NCBI GenBank assembly: GCA_002396005.1
Contig: DGVW01000104.1
Coordinates: 59,403-123,402, forward strand
Direction: 5' to 3'
Length of the DNA stretch: 64,000 nucleotides
Origin: Oribacterium sp. UBA4274
GTDB lineage: Bacteria; Bacillota; Clostridia; Lachnospirales; Lachnospiraceae
The first letter of the stretch is position 1. Every line of letters begins with the position of its first letter. The position numbers were made by a program, and so were the translations under genes. Positions 17,558 through 25,586 of the stretch are shown piece by piece. Under the pieces are notes generated by a model. That model was not told where the DNA came from, did not search any database, and worked only from the letters and a program-made list of their open reading frames with translations.

Positions 17558-18469
17558 TTATTTACGTAATTTTTCCAACAGTTTTTTCATATAATCAGGA
17601 TAGTCAGAGTTAAATTCAACATACTCTCCGGTAGTCGGATGTATAAATCCCAAAACCTTGGCATGTAAGCATTGGCCTTCCAGATTAAATGGACACTTTT
17701 TAGGTCCATAAACATCATCTCCGAGCACAGGGTGTCCTATGGATGCCATGTGTACTCTTATCTGATGCGTACGTCCTGTTTCTAACACACATTCCACCAA
17801 TGTATAATCGCCAAATCTCTCCAGAACGTGATAATGTGTCACAGCATCTCTACCGTCAAGCTCATCTATAGCCTGCTTTTTCCTGTCTTTTTTGGAACGC
17901 CCTATAGGAGCATCAACTGTACCCAAGTCTTCCTTTATATTGCCGCACACTATGGCAACATACTTTCTCGTGATGGAATGAACCTTCAGCTGTTCCGCCA
18001 ATGACTTATGCGTTTTATCATTTTTACATATCACAAGAAGCCCCGTGGTATTTTTATCTATACGATGCACTATGCCCGGTCTCATGACGCCATTTATAGA
18101 ACTGAGATCCTGCCCGCAATGATTCATAACCGCATTAACCAAAGTTCCGTTATAATGTCCTGCAGCCGGATGAACCACCATACCCTTGGGCTTATTGACA
18201 ATCAGAAAATCCTTATCCTCATAAACAATATCCAGAGGAATATCTTCAGCCTCAACATCAAGACTTGTAGGCTCCGGCATGTCTATCATCAGAATGTCCC
18301 CGGCATTGACCTTGGCGCTGGCCTTACAGCTTTTATCATTTATCTTGATCAAGCCATCCTTGATAAGCTTCGAAGCATAGCTTCTGGAAATCTCAGGTTC
18401 TGAAAGTGTTGCAAGGAACTGATCGACTCGGACGCCGTTAATGTCCATAGGGACTATAACTTCTATCAT
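17558..18469 (-). CDS. RluA/RluD-family 23S rRNA pseudouridine synthase
   Basis: A 303-residue pseudouridine synthase. An N-terminal S4 RNA-binding domain (RVDQFLATL through INDKSCKASAKVNAGD) precedes the catalytic domain, with the nucleophilic Asp in HRIDKNTTGLLV, plus VVHPAAGHYNGTLVNA and the C-terminal GRTHQIRVHM. The gene follows lspA with a 4-base ATGA overlap, the same order as lspA-ylyB in Bacillus. It most resembles RluD-type enzymes; the exact target uridines cannot be read from sequence. GGAGG lies inside the lspA 3' end. Confidence 0.93.
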   Translation of the reverse strand: MIEVIVPMDINGVRVDQFLATLSEPEISRSYASKLIKDGLIKINDKSCKASAKVNAGDILMIDMPEPTSLDVEAEDIPLDIVYEDKDFLIVNKPKGMVVHPAAGHYNGTLVNAVMNHCGQDLSSINGVMRPGIVHRIDKNTTGLLVICKNDKTHKSLAEQLKVHSITRKYVAIVCGNIKEDLGTVDAPIGRSKKDRKKQAIDELDGRDAVTHYHVLERFGDYTLVECVLETGRTHQIRVHMASIGHPVLGDDVYGPKKCPFNLEGQCLHAKVLGFIHPTTGEYVEFNSDYPDYMKKLLEKLRK

Positions 18470-19023
18470 TTTTCCTCCTGCGGCGCTTCATTGTCTTTTA
18501 TATTAGATGATTTACTGTTCTTTTTTATATGAAGAAAAGCAAAATCTTCATCTTTATAATAGAACAAAAACAGAAAAACCATGACTATACAGCCACATGT
18601 TACATAGATATCAGCAACATTAAATACAGGGAAATCTATCGGACTGAAGTATATAAAATCAACAACATATTGCTGACTTACACGATCAATGAAATTGCCT
18701 ATTGCACCGGCAAAAACAAATTCAGCAACGATAAGTACCGGATAAAAATGTTTATCCTTAACAGGGGTTTTATATACAACATAAAGTATGCCGGCAATGA
18801 CAACAACAGTAATGAGATAAAACATGTATTGTGCCCCTTGAAATACACCAAAGGCTGCCCCTCTGTTTTCTACGTAAAGAAAATACAGTACATCCTTAAT
18901 TATTGGTATCCTGTCAATATCCTTAAGATATTTTACTGCCATTTGTTTAGTTATCTGATCGGGAATGATCAGTGCCACTGCTATTAAAAGAAAAAGAATC
19001 ATTCTTTTGGTGTTTATATTCAT
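18466..19023 (-). CDS. lspA: Lipoprotein signal peptidase (signal peptidase II)
   Basis: Membrane aspartyl protease that removes signal peptides from prolipoproteins; 185 aa with four transmembrane helices. Catalytic aspartates are seen in the conserved GAIGNFIDRV-VVDFI and FNVADIYV segments, and the ENRGAAFG motif is intact. The C-terminus is a charged cytoplasmic tail. ATG 19023 follows GGGGA; a TTG at 19035 would be the longer alternative. It lies 15 bp after aroB and overlaps rluD, so the three form one transcript. Likely substrates in the window are the LivJ-like and DacA-like lipoproteins. Confidence 0.96.
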   Translation of the reverse strand: MNINTKRMILFLLIAVALIIPDQITKQMAVKYLKDIDRIPIIKDVLYFLYVENRGAAFGVFQGAQYMFYLITVVVIAGILYVVYKTPVKDKHFYPVLIVAEFVFAGAIGNFIDRVSQQYVVDFIYFSPIDFPVFNVADIYVTCGCIVMVFLFLFYYKDEDFAFLHIKKNSKSSNIKDNEAPQEEK

Positions 19024-19038
19024 ATTTATCCCCAAAGT

Positions 19039-20118
19039 TTATTTTGATATATATCTGAGCGCTTCCATCATCTGATCTTGAGACACTGTACTATCGATAT
19101 ACGCATCTCCCAAACTGTGCAGAAGAATGAAACGCACTTGTCCTTTATCCATTTTTTTATCTTTTCTGGTTGCTAAAACAACTTCATCAAGATCCATGGC
19201 TTTAAGAACTGTATTGAGACCGACTGCATCCATAAGCCTACGCACCGCCTCTGTTTCCACGGCTCCGCAAGTGCCTGAAATATACATAGCCGCAAGACAT
19301 CCCAGTGCCACACACTGTCCATGACTGTATGAAAACTCTGAACATTTTTCTATGGCATGACCTAATGTATGTCCAAAATTCAGAAGCTGACGTTCTCCTT
19401 TTTCCTTAGGATCAACCTCAACCACCGCTTTTTTGATGAGATTACTTTCGTAAACCGTTCTCAGCAAGACTTCTGTATCACGGTTTCTGAGTTCATCGAT
19501 ATGCTCTGACAGATAGTCAAAATAATCCTTATTTTTTATAAGTGCGTGCTTGATCACCTCGCCCATGCCGGATGCATACTGGATATCATCAAGAGACTTC
19601 AAGGTATTGACATTACTGTACACCAATGCCGGCATATGAAATGCTCCCACCATATTTTTATATGCACGGAAATCCACACCGGTCTTTCCACCGATGGAAC
19701 TATCAACCTGTGCCAGTAATGTGGTAGGAATCTGGATGAATTTTATCCCTCTCATATATGTGGCTGCAGCAAAGCCTGTCATATCACCTACAACACCACC
19801 GCCCAAAGCAACAAAAAAATCATTTCTGTCAAAATCATCGAGGATAGCTTTCTCATATATTTCAGCCACAGAGTCTGTGTTTTTGTATTTTTCTCCGGGA
19901 GTAAGGATAACTTCATCCACAAAAAGAAAGCAGGTAGATAAAATACCTTTTACCGTTTCCAAATATAGGGGTGCAATATTGGTATCTGTAACAATCAATG
20001 CACGTCTGCAGGATGTATCAAGTTCCGAAACAGCATTTTTGAGATTCTCAAAATCCTCTTCCAAAAAGATGTGATAAGAAAATGTATTTTCATAATTAAC
20101 ATCCAAAATTTTAGCCAT
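19039..20118 (-). CDS. aroB: 3-dehydroquinate synthase
   Basis: Second step of the shikimate pathway, converting DAHP to 3-dehydroquinate with NAD and a divalent metal; 359 aa. Recognised by FVALGGGVVGDMTGFAAATY (NAD site), IQIPTTLLAQVDSSIGGKTG, GMGEVIKHALI, and the metal-ligand histidines in NFGHTLGHAIE and SYSHGQCVA. ATG 20118 is chosen for the immediately upstream GGAGGGG; the reading to 20139 lies in the leader. An AT-rich region with TATAAT about 30 bp upstream probably holds the promoter. Head of the aroB-lspA-rluD transcript. Confidence 0.97.
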   Translation of the reverse strand: MAKILDVNYENTFSYHIFLEEDFENLKNAVSELDTSCRRALIVTDTNIAPLYLETVKGILSTCFLFVDEVILTPGEKYKNTDSVAEIYEKAILDDFDRNDFFVALGGGVVGDMTGFAAATYMRGIKFIQIPTTLLAQVDSSIGGKTGVDFRAYKNMVGAFHMPALVYSNVNTLKSLDDIQYASGMGEVIKHALIKNKDYFDYLSEHIDELRNRDTEVLLRTVYESNLIKKAVVEVDPKEKGERQLLNFGHTLGHAIEKCSEFSYSHGQCVALGCLAAMYISGTCGAVETEAVRRLMDAVGLNTVLKAMDLDEVVLATRKDKKMDKGQVRFILLHSLGDAYIDSTVSQDQMMEALRYISK

Positions 20119-20221
20119 AGTCCCCTCCCCATCAATCAAATAAGAATTATATTATCACATTCTGTTTTAAAAATCGAATAGACAAATATGTCCCAACGAA
20201 CTCATATAAATCCTAACAAAA

Positions 20222-20249
20222 CAAAAAGCATATCCTGATCCGGATATGC
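20222..20249 (-). terminator. sepF terminator
   Basis: Eight-bp perfect stem GCATATCC/GGATATGC (20228-20235 with 20242-20249), loop of six, then minus-strand TTTTTGTTTTG. Starts 19 nt after the sepF stop. Confidence 0.85.
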
Positions 20250-20268
20250 CTCTTTACATCATAAAATA

Positions 20269-20787
20269 TCAAACTCTCAAGTTGAGACCACCGATATTTA
20301 CATCAGAATTACCGGCTAATATATTCTGAAAATCACCCGATAACTCTACATTCTGTGGTGTAGCGATAAATATATAATTTGAAATCTTCTGAAGGTTACC
20401 ATCCATAGAGTAGGCCGCACCGGAAGTGAAATCAATAATCCTCTGTGCTATCTCCATGTGGAGTCCTTCCATATTAAGAACTACTGCCTTGCCATCAAGA
20501 AGGTAATCACAGATATCTCGTGAATCATCCATCGATGTAGGCTTAATCATAGTTACTTCCATGCTGCTCCTACTAGCTTGCGCCTGTGGCTGCTTCTTCA
20601 TAAACAAAGTTGGTCTTGCAGGTCTTTCATCATCTATTTCAGCATCATCTGATGATTTCTTAGAGAAAAAACCACCACGCTGTGGTTCTGCATCATAGTC
20701 ATCATCAAAATCATAGTCATCATCCAAATCATAATCATCATCCGGATTGACTCTCATATTTTTCATTAAATTACCAATAAAGTTCAT
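20269..20787 (-). CDS. sepF: Cell division protein SepF
   Basis: Membrane anchor and bundler of FtsZ at the division ring; 172 aa. The N-terminal amphipathic helix (MNFIGNLMKNM) binds membrane, a disordered acidic linker follows (three DDDYD units at residues 16-33, encoded by an 18-bp repeat), and the SepF core (about 90-172) carries KPTSMDDSRDICDYLL, GKAVVLNMEG, QRIIDFTSGAAYS and IFIATP. The ATG at 20787 follows GGGGGA and gives the proper amphipathic start; the frame is open to 20883 but that would replace it. It has its own promoter and terminator. Confidence 0.95.
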   Translation of the reverse strand: MNFIGNLMKNMRVNPDDDYDLDDDYDFDDDYDAEPQRGGFFSKKSSDDAEIDDERPARPTLFMKKQPQAQASRSSMEVTMIKPTSMDDSRDICDYLLDGKAVVLNMEGLHMEIAQRIIDFTSGAAYSMDGNLQKISNYIFIATPQNVELSGDFQNILAGNSDVNIGGLNLRV

Positions 20788-20836
20788 TTCTAATCCCCCG
20801 ACAGTAACGATAGGCATAACTCGTCCAATAACGTAT

Positions 20837-20864
20837 ATTTTAAACAATTTTCCACTATTGTCAA
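20837..20864 (-). promoter_or_regulatory. sepF promoter
   Basis: Minus strand: perfect -35 TTGACA (20859-20864), 16-bp spacer, -10 TAAAAT (20837-20842). A TTCCACG/CGTGGAA hairpin (20883-20902) lies upstream of it, between the HlyD-like gene and the promoter. Confidence 0.7.
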
Positions 20865-20947
20865 TAAACAGCCTCTCACGCATTCCACGAAGAAACGTGG
20901 AAATATCGCATCGTCAGAAAATTGTAAGTTATGGCGCAGAAGCATCC

Positions 20948-22393
20948 TTATTGGTAAACCAGTTGACCATCATAAACCAGAGAAGCATCCATAACTATAT
21001 GATCATATACCGAAATACCATAATCAGTATTCTTTTCAACGATCATATATTCATTATTCTGTTCAATCGGAACAATCTGTCTGAAAATACAAAAGCCTCT
21101 GTTTATGTTATAAACACCCTGGAGTGATTTAACCGGTCCGACATGATATGTGTTGGATGCATCTGCACTTCCGCCTGCCTCAGCCCCGGATCTTATTATG
21201 AAGTCATTTAACTTTAAATCGGTTGTATCGGAGGTATCCGGAACCGTGATATAACAATACTGGTCATCAATACGATATATATCTGTCTCAACAAACTCCG
21301 ATGTCATTCCGGTGCCATCGCCTGATACTATCTGACGGTTAAATCCTGTTGTACCATCAGATCCCGTCACCATGAAGTCCTTAGGGATAATAAAAAAATC
21401 TTTTTCTGTAATTGATGACAAAGGAATCTTAAGTCCTCTTTTGTTATTGGCAGCCAGCTCAAATTGTATAAAACGTTCATCGCAAAACTCTTCCATGAGT
21501 TCATTAAATGATAATTCTCCATAATCATTACCATCGGCTGCAGTATATATATCAAGAGACGCACCTGTCACTACATCCTTTTCAGTAAAATGAACCTGTA
21601 CACTATGTATGTCCTGATACTTCTCCTTAAAGGTATCGTCCACAGGAAAAACAATATTCCATTTAGGGCTGGTGATGAGTTTATAAACAGGAGCACCACC
21701 TTCAACAAGAGCACCCGGTGTTGTGATATTCACCTTGTAGCCACTCATTGTAAAAATATCCCTGGTCACGGCATCGGGAGTGATATCCTCATATCCATCT
21801 ACAGCATATGAAACAACTCCTGCCTTTTCCGATGTCACCTTGACATAATTGATTCCGAGTTGATTGAGCACTTCATTAAGATCCTGAGCATTGGATATGC
21901 TTGAATATTCCAATGCTGTAGCGTCAATGGAAAACTTGGTGTCATAAAGTGCTGAATAATCATTATTTTTAAAAGACTGTGAAAACTGGGACAGTCTGTA
22001 TCTGATGTCATTTATCTGTTCCTTTGACATCTCCTCTGTAAGCTCAGGATGATCCTTGAGATATGTCTCAAGCGCACCCGTTTCATCCACGGTATAAACA
22101 TCAGAGCCCACCGCAACGCGCTTGCCCTCCTGTATATAGTAATGAATATATCCTGAAGATGTAGCGTCTACAGCCGTTTCCTCACGGATAGCAATTCCGG
22201 TATACTGCTCCTGTCTTACTATACTGCCTTCAAGCACCTCATAGTACCGTACCTGATCTCTCGATGCATATGAGTACACACTAAAAACAATGTAGAGAAA
22301 AATAATCAAAAAGATTATATTCCCTACATTGATTCCAGGCAGATTATTCTTTTTTATAATATTAGATGTATTATCCTGCTTATTTACTGCCAT
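20948..22393 (-). CDS. HlyD-family-like membrane adaptor protein
   Basis: A 481-residue protein with one N-terminal transmembrane helix (about 24-44, GNIIFLIIFLYIVFSVYSYA) and a large extracytoplasmic part. Directly after the helix, segments such as EGSIVRQEQYTGIAIREE and SGYIHYYIQEGKRVAVGSDVYTV resemble the barrel-sandwich hybrid of HlyD/MFP adaptors. No ABC, MFS or RND pump gene is adjacent; neighbours are division and wall genes (sepF, dacA), so an envelope role at the septum is as likely as efflux. It follows the small P-loop gene by 20 bp, so the two are probably co-transcribed. Function unassigned. Confidence 0.65.
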   Translation of the reverse strand: MAVNKQDNTSNIIKKNNLPGINVGNIIFLIIFLYIVFSVYSYASRDQVRYYEVLEGSIVRQEQYTGIAIREETAVDATSSGYIHYYIQEGKRVAVGSDVYTVDETGALETYLKDHPELTEEMSKEQINDIRYRLSQFSQSFKNNDYSALYDTKFSIDATALEYSSISNAQDLNEVLNQLGINYVKVTSEKAGVVSYAVDGYEDITPDAVTRDIFTMSGYKVNITTPGALVEGGAPVYKLITSPKWNIVFPVDDTFKEKYQDIHSVQVHFTEKDVVTGASLDIYTAADGNDYGELSFNELMEEFCDERFIQFELAANNKRGLKIPLSSITEKDFFIIPKDFMVTGSDGTTGFNRQIVSGDGTGMTSEFVETDIYRIDDQYCYITVPDTSDTTDLKLNDFIIRSGAEAGGSADASNTYHVGPVKSLQGVYNINRGFCIFRQIVPIEQNNEYMIVEKNTDYGISVYDHIVMDASLVYDGQLVYQ

Positions 22394-22413
22394 TGTTGAT
22401 CTGATTAATTAAG

Positions 22414-22833
22414 TTAAAGCGAAATAGCTACATCTCTCTTTACGCTGTCAGGAAGCTCGTCAGCATCCATAGAAACACTAACAACAAATGTGATCTTGTA
22501 TTTCTCGCCAAGATCCTCAAGACGCTTGATGCAATTTGAAATATCTGCACCCTCAAGAGATGAAAGCTTAAGGAAACTATCAAGGAACATATATTCAAGA
22601 TCATGATCCTGAGAAATAATACCACTTATAAAACCGATAAACGCGTCCTCTGAATCAATAGGATACTCATTAACATTAATCAAACGAATCTTATTGTTAA
22701 GCTCATACATATGCTGTGCAGACTTATCAAGAAAATCAACGTTTCCGTTTGCTTCCTTAATAACTGTATTTGCCTTATCAAGAAGTTGTTTTGTCTTGCC
22801 TTTGCCTCTCTTGCCCACAATCAACTGTACCAT
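22414..22833 (-). CDS. Small P-loop ATPase-like protein
   Basis: A 139-residue cytoplasmic protein with a Walker A motif at its very N-terminus (IVGKRGKGKTKQL) and a hydrophobic strand ending in Asp (EYMFLDSF) that could be Walker B. The rest is helical. I recognise the general P-loop fold, not a named family. The ATG at 22833 is chosen because AGGAGG lies 9 nt upstream and a consensus promoter is right behind it; the reading to 22917 crosses that promoter. Probably co-transcribed with the HlyD-like gene. Nucleotide binding is predicted, function unknown. Confidence 0.65.
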   Translation of the reverse strand: MVQLIVGKRGKGKTKQLLDKANTVIKEANGNVDFLDKSAQHMYELNNKIRLINVNEYPIDSEDAFIGFISGIISQDHDLEYMFLDSFLKLSSLEGADISNCIKRLEDLGEKYKITFVVSVSMDADELPDSVKRDVAISL

Positions 22834-22863
22834 AGTCAAGTACCTCCTAAACTTTGTAGTTTC

Positions 22864-22892
22864 AGTATAGTACATTAAACGGTCTAATTCAA
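22864..22892 (-). promoter_or_regulatory. Promoter of the P-loop/HlyD-like pair
   Basis: Minus strand: -35 TTGAAT (22887-22892), 17-bp spacer, -10 TATACT (22864-22869), about 20 nt before the AGGAGG site. Confidence 0.65.
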
Positions 22893-22977
22893 GCAACAAT
22901 TGCCAATTAAAAGCCAATGCAAAGCTATTATTTTGTGTAAATCTTCCTCAGAAAAATTCTGATAATTACGTCCTTCT

Positions 22978-23997
22978 CTAGTGAATCTTCATTATTAAAC
23001 TGGTCATATTATTATAAAGGTCATTCTTGGACTGAGCCTTCATAACTGTACAAATATACTCTTCGCCGGTGCTTTCTTTTTGTGTCGCCATAGTAAGACA
23101 ATATCCTGCCGCATTGGTGGTTCCGGTCTTACCGCCGAGTACTTTGAAGCCCTCCGGTGTTTCCACTTCTCCAATGAGATACTTATTTGTATCCTGCCAG
23201 TCTTGTGTCTTCGGCATACCATTGGAGTCTTTATAGTGTGGTGAATAGTTGGCTGTACTTACAATCTTACGGAACTCATCATACTTAAAAGCTTCTCTCA
23301 TGATGAGATAAATGTCATAAGGTGTAGTGTAATGCTCATCATCCGGCAGTCCATGCGGATTGACATAATGTGTGCCTGTAGCTCCTATTTCAAGAGCTGT
23401 TCTGTTCATCTCTTCAACGAACGCAGACACAGACCCACACGAAGCCTCTGCCACTGCAATCGCCGCATCATTGCCGGATGGAAGAAGCATACCATAAAGA
23501 AGGTCTTCTATCGTCAAAGTTTCGCCCTTCCTGATCCAGGCTCTTGATGATCCCAGGGTAGTTATTGTGGAACTGTCCGTCACAGTAAATTCCTGCTGAA
23601 AATCCGTCACATGTCTGAGACATACCAGTGCCGTCATGACCTTGGTTATACTTGCCGGATATGTTCTTGCATAAGGATTTTTAAATGCAATTACCTTCGG
23701 ATCATCGTCATCATTTTTTATAAGAAGCGCTGCTTCTGCCGTTATATCATCAACATTGTATGATGAATCCTCCGGCATGGCCAATCCGACAGAAAAGCCC
23801 TGGGCATGTATACTGTCCGTCAGGCTTGTATTAACAGAATTCATACGCATAAGTCCCATACTTATGTCATACTTCTTTTCCATTCTCTGGCCGCACCCAC
23901 ACAGCGTCAAAAAACATAAAAGAACCGGAAGTGCCATTTTCAAATGGCGTCCTCCGGATCTTTTCTTGGTTTTATTGATAAAATCAAAAATCATCAT
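22978..23997 (-). CDS. D-alanyl-D-alanine carboxypeptidase, DacA/PBP5 type
   Basis: A 339-residue penicillin-binding protein (S11 family) that trims the terminal D-Ala from peptidoglycan stem peptides. All three active-site motifs are present: SITK (ASITKVMTA), SGN (LPSGNDAA) and KTG (GGKTGTT). The N-terminus has a basic region then a hydrophobic segment ending LCGCG, a plausible lipobox, so it may be a lipoprotein rather than using a C-terminal anchor; the C-terminus is short and lacks the PBP5 domain-II tail. ATG 23997 has GAGGAAAG just upstream and starts 7 bp after the mgsA-like stop. Confidence 0.92.
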   Translation of the reverse strand: MMIFDFINKTKKRSGGRHLKMALPVLLCFLTLCGCGQRMEKKYDISMGLMRMNSVNTSLTDSIHAQGFSVGLAMPEDSSYNVDDITAEAALLIKNDDDDPKVIAFKNPYARTYPASITKVMTALVCLRHVTDFQQEFTVTDSSTITTLGSSRAWIRKGETLTIEDLLYGMLLPSGNDAAIAVAEASCGSVSAFVEEMNRTALEIGATGTHYVNPHGLPDDEHYTTPYDIYLIMREAFKYDEFRKIVSTANYSPHYKDSNGMPKTQDWQDTNKYLIGEVETPEGFKVLGGKTGTTNAAGYCLTMATQKESTGEEYICTVMKAQSKNDLYNNMTSLIMKIH

Positions 23998-24004
23998 GCT
24001 TTCC

Positions 24005-24394
24005 TCAGATATTTCTCCATTCAAGATCACCTCTCTCAAGGGCCTTTATAAGGAGCTCAGCTGTAGCAAGGTTGGTAGCTATAGGAATATTATAAGTGTC
24101 ACAAAGCTGCACGACAGAGTTTACTTCAGGCTCCTGAGCCTTTACATGAAGCGGATCTCTGAGAAAGATCACCATATCCAGATTGCCCTGTTCGATCTGA
24201 GAAGCAAGCTGTCTTGAACCGCCTGTCTCCCCCGGAAGGAACTTGTGTATACGGAGATTTGTAACCTCCTCCACCAAAAGACCTGTCGTTCCTGTTGCAT
24301 ATAACTCATGCTTACTGAGTATACCTCGATATGCTATGCAAAAATTCTGCATCAATTTCTTCTTTGAATCATGTGCGATTAAACCAACATTCAT
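24005..24394 (-). CDS. Methylglyoxal-synthase-like protein with altered active site
   Basis: A 129-residue MGS-fold protein. The family enzyme turns dihydroxyacetone phosphate into methylglyoxal. Overall similarity is clear (GLIAHDSKK, LYATGTTG, NLDMVIFLRDPL, IPIATNLATAE). Aligned by eye to E. coli MgsA, His19, Lys23, Thr45/47/48 and Asp91 are kept, but Asp71 (the catalytic base) is Ser60, His98 is Gln87, Asp101 is Glu90 and the phosphate-contact Ser65 is Pro54. It may be inactive as MGS or have a new substrate. Start ATG 24394; the reading to 24454 overlaps rodA. It sits between rodA and the carboxypeptidase, the common clostridial position of mgsA. Confidence 0.8.
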   Translation of the reverse strand: MNVGLIAHDSKKKLMQNFCIAYRGILSKHELYATGTTGLLVEEVTNLRIHKFLPGETGGSRQLASQIEQGNLDMVIFLRDPLHVKAQEPEVNSVVQLCDTYNIPIATNLATAELLIKALERGDLEWRNI

Positions 24395-24419
24395 TTCTTT
24401 AAAACCTTTCCGGATTGGA

Positions 24420-25562
24420 TCAAATCGCGCTGTCTTTACGTTGAAGCGCAACATTCAATACTAATCCCATTCCAATATAGACTGAAAGAAGTGAGCTCAC
24501 GCCTCTCGAAAAAAACGGAAGTGTAATACCGGTATTTGGAAATATTCCGGTCGCAACAGCAATATTGGTATATGTCTGAAATCCTATCCATGCCATCATA
24601 CCAACGCATATAAGACGTCCACTCATTTTTTTAGCCTTTGAAGCTATTATAAGGCATTCAATAATAATCAACAAGAAAATTATAACAATAATTATCGATC
24701 CTCTAAAGCCCAATTCCTCTCCTATTACCGCGAAAATAAAGTCATTATCCTCTTCTGCCAAAAAGTTTCCGTTTTTAATAGAGAATATAGAGTCATTATT
24801 CAGTCCTTTACCGGCAAACTGCCCGGAGCCTATGGCCATTATGGAATACAGCTGCTGATAAAAGGTCTGTGTGTTATCTGACGGATTGAGGAACGTAAGT
24901 ATTCTGTCTGCCTGATACCCTTGCAAAAAAGGAATATGATCATATAACCCCGATTTAAACAGATATATGAAAATAAGTGCGAAGGGCAATATCGCAAGCA
25001 CCACGCCAAGTATCCACCTGTAGCTTATATTCGAGGCAAAGACTATAGCCGCAACGATAACAGTAATAATGATTGCCGTACTGAGATTAGGCTGCAGCAG
25101 GATAAGCAAAATCGGAATCAGATAAAAAACAAACGCCGTAAGCACTACATGCGGCGAATTGATATGCTGTTTGTTTTTATGAAAAAATGATGCATAAAAA
25201 ACAATCAGTCCGATCTTTGCAAATTCCGCAGGCTGAACCTTTCCAAGAACCGGCAGCTGAATCCACCGTACCGCTCCGTGGCCGGATGCAGTACCGTAGA
25301 TCTTAACTCCGATCAGCAAAAGAACAGAGAAAAAATATATCACATTAGCCTGCTTTACAATCTTACGATAGTCAATGAGCGAAAGGACGATGCATATGAC
25401 AAAACCCACAAACGATCCTATGATCTGCCTCACTACCTGAGTGTCCCGAAAATCAGCTGCATTGACAGCCGACCGGATGATCATGACACCCATAATATTG
25501 AGCGCAAGCATGTATATTACCAACCAAAAATCATAGTTTTTAAAATTATAATCAAATTTCAT
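24420..25562 (-). CDS. rodA: RodA-type SEDS peptidoglycan polymerase
   Basis: Integral membrane glycosyltransferase (380 aa, about ten helices) that polymerises lipid II for cell elongation with its partner class B PBP, encoded just upstream. SEDS signatures: GHGAVRWIQLP, FAKIGLI, LLQPNLSTA, GYQADRILTFLNP, QLYSIMAIGSG, and NDFIFAVIGEELGF holding the catalytic-type Asp. The C-terminal motif usually PF-SYGG-SSL reads PFFSRGVSSLL, replacing Tyr with Arg. ATG 25562 follows AGAGGAG. Part of the radC-mreC-mreD-PBP2-rodA elongation operon. Confidence 0.95.
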   Translation of the reverse strand: MKFDYNFKNYDFWLVIYMLALNIMGVMIIRSAVNAADFRDTQVVRQIIGSFVGFVICIVLSLIDYRKIVKQANVIYFFSVLLLIGVKIYGTASGHGAVRWIQLPVLGKVQPAEFAKIGLIVFYASFFHKNKQHINSPHVVLTAFVFYLIPILLILLQPNLSTAIIITVIVAAIVFASNISYRWILGVVLAILPFALIFIYLFKSGLYDHIPFLQGYQADRILTFLNPSDNTQTFYQQLYSIMAIGSGQFAGKGLNNDSIFSIKNGNFLAEEDNDFIFAVIGEELGFRGSIIIVIIFLLIIIECLIIASKAKKMSGRLICVGMMAWIGFQTYTNIAVATGIFPNTGITLPFFSRGVSSLLSVYIGMGLVLNVALQRKDSAI

Positions 25563-25586
25563 AATCTCCTCTTACATTGACGTTCT

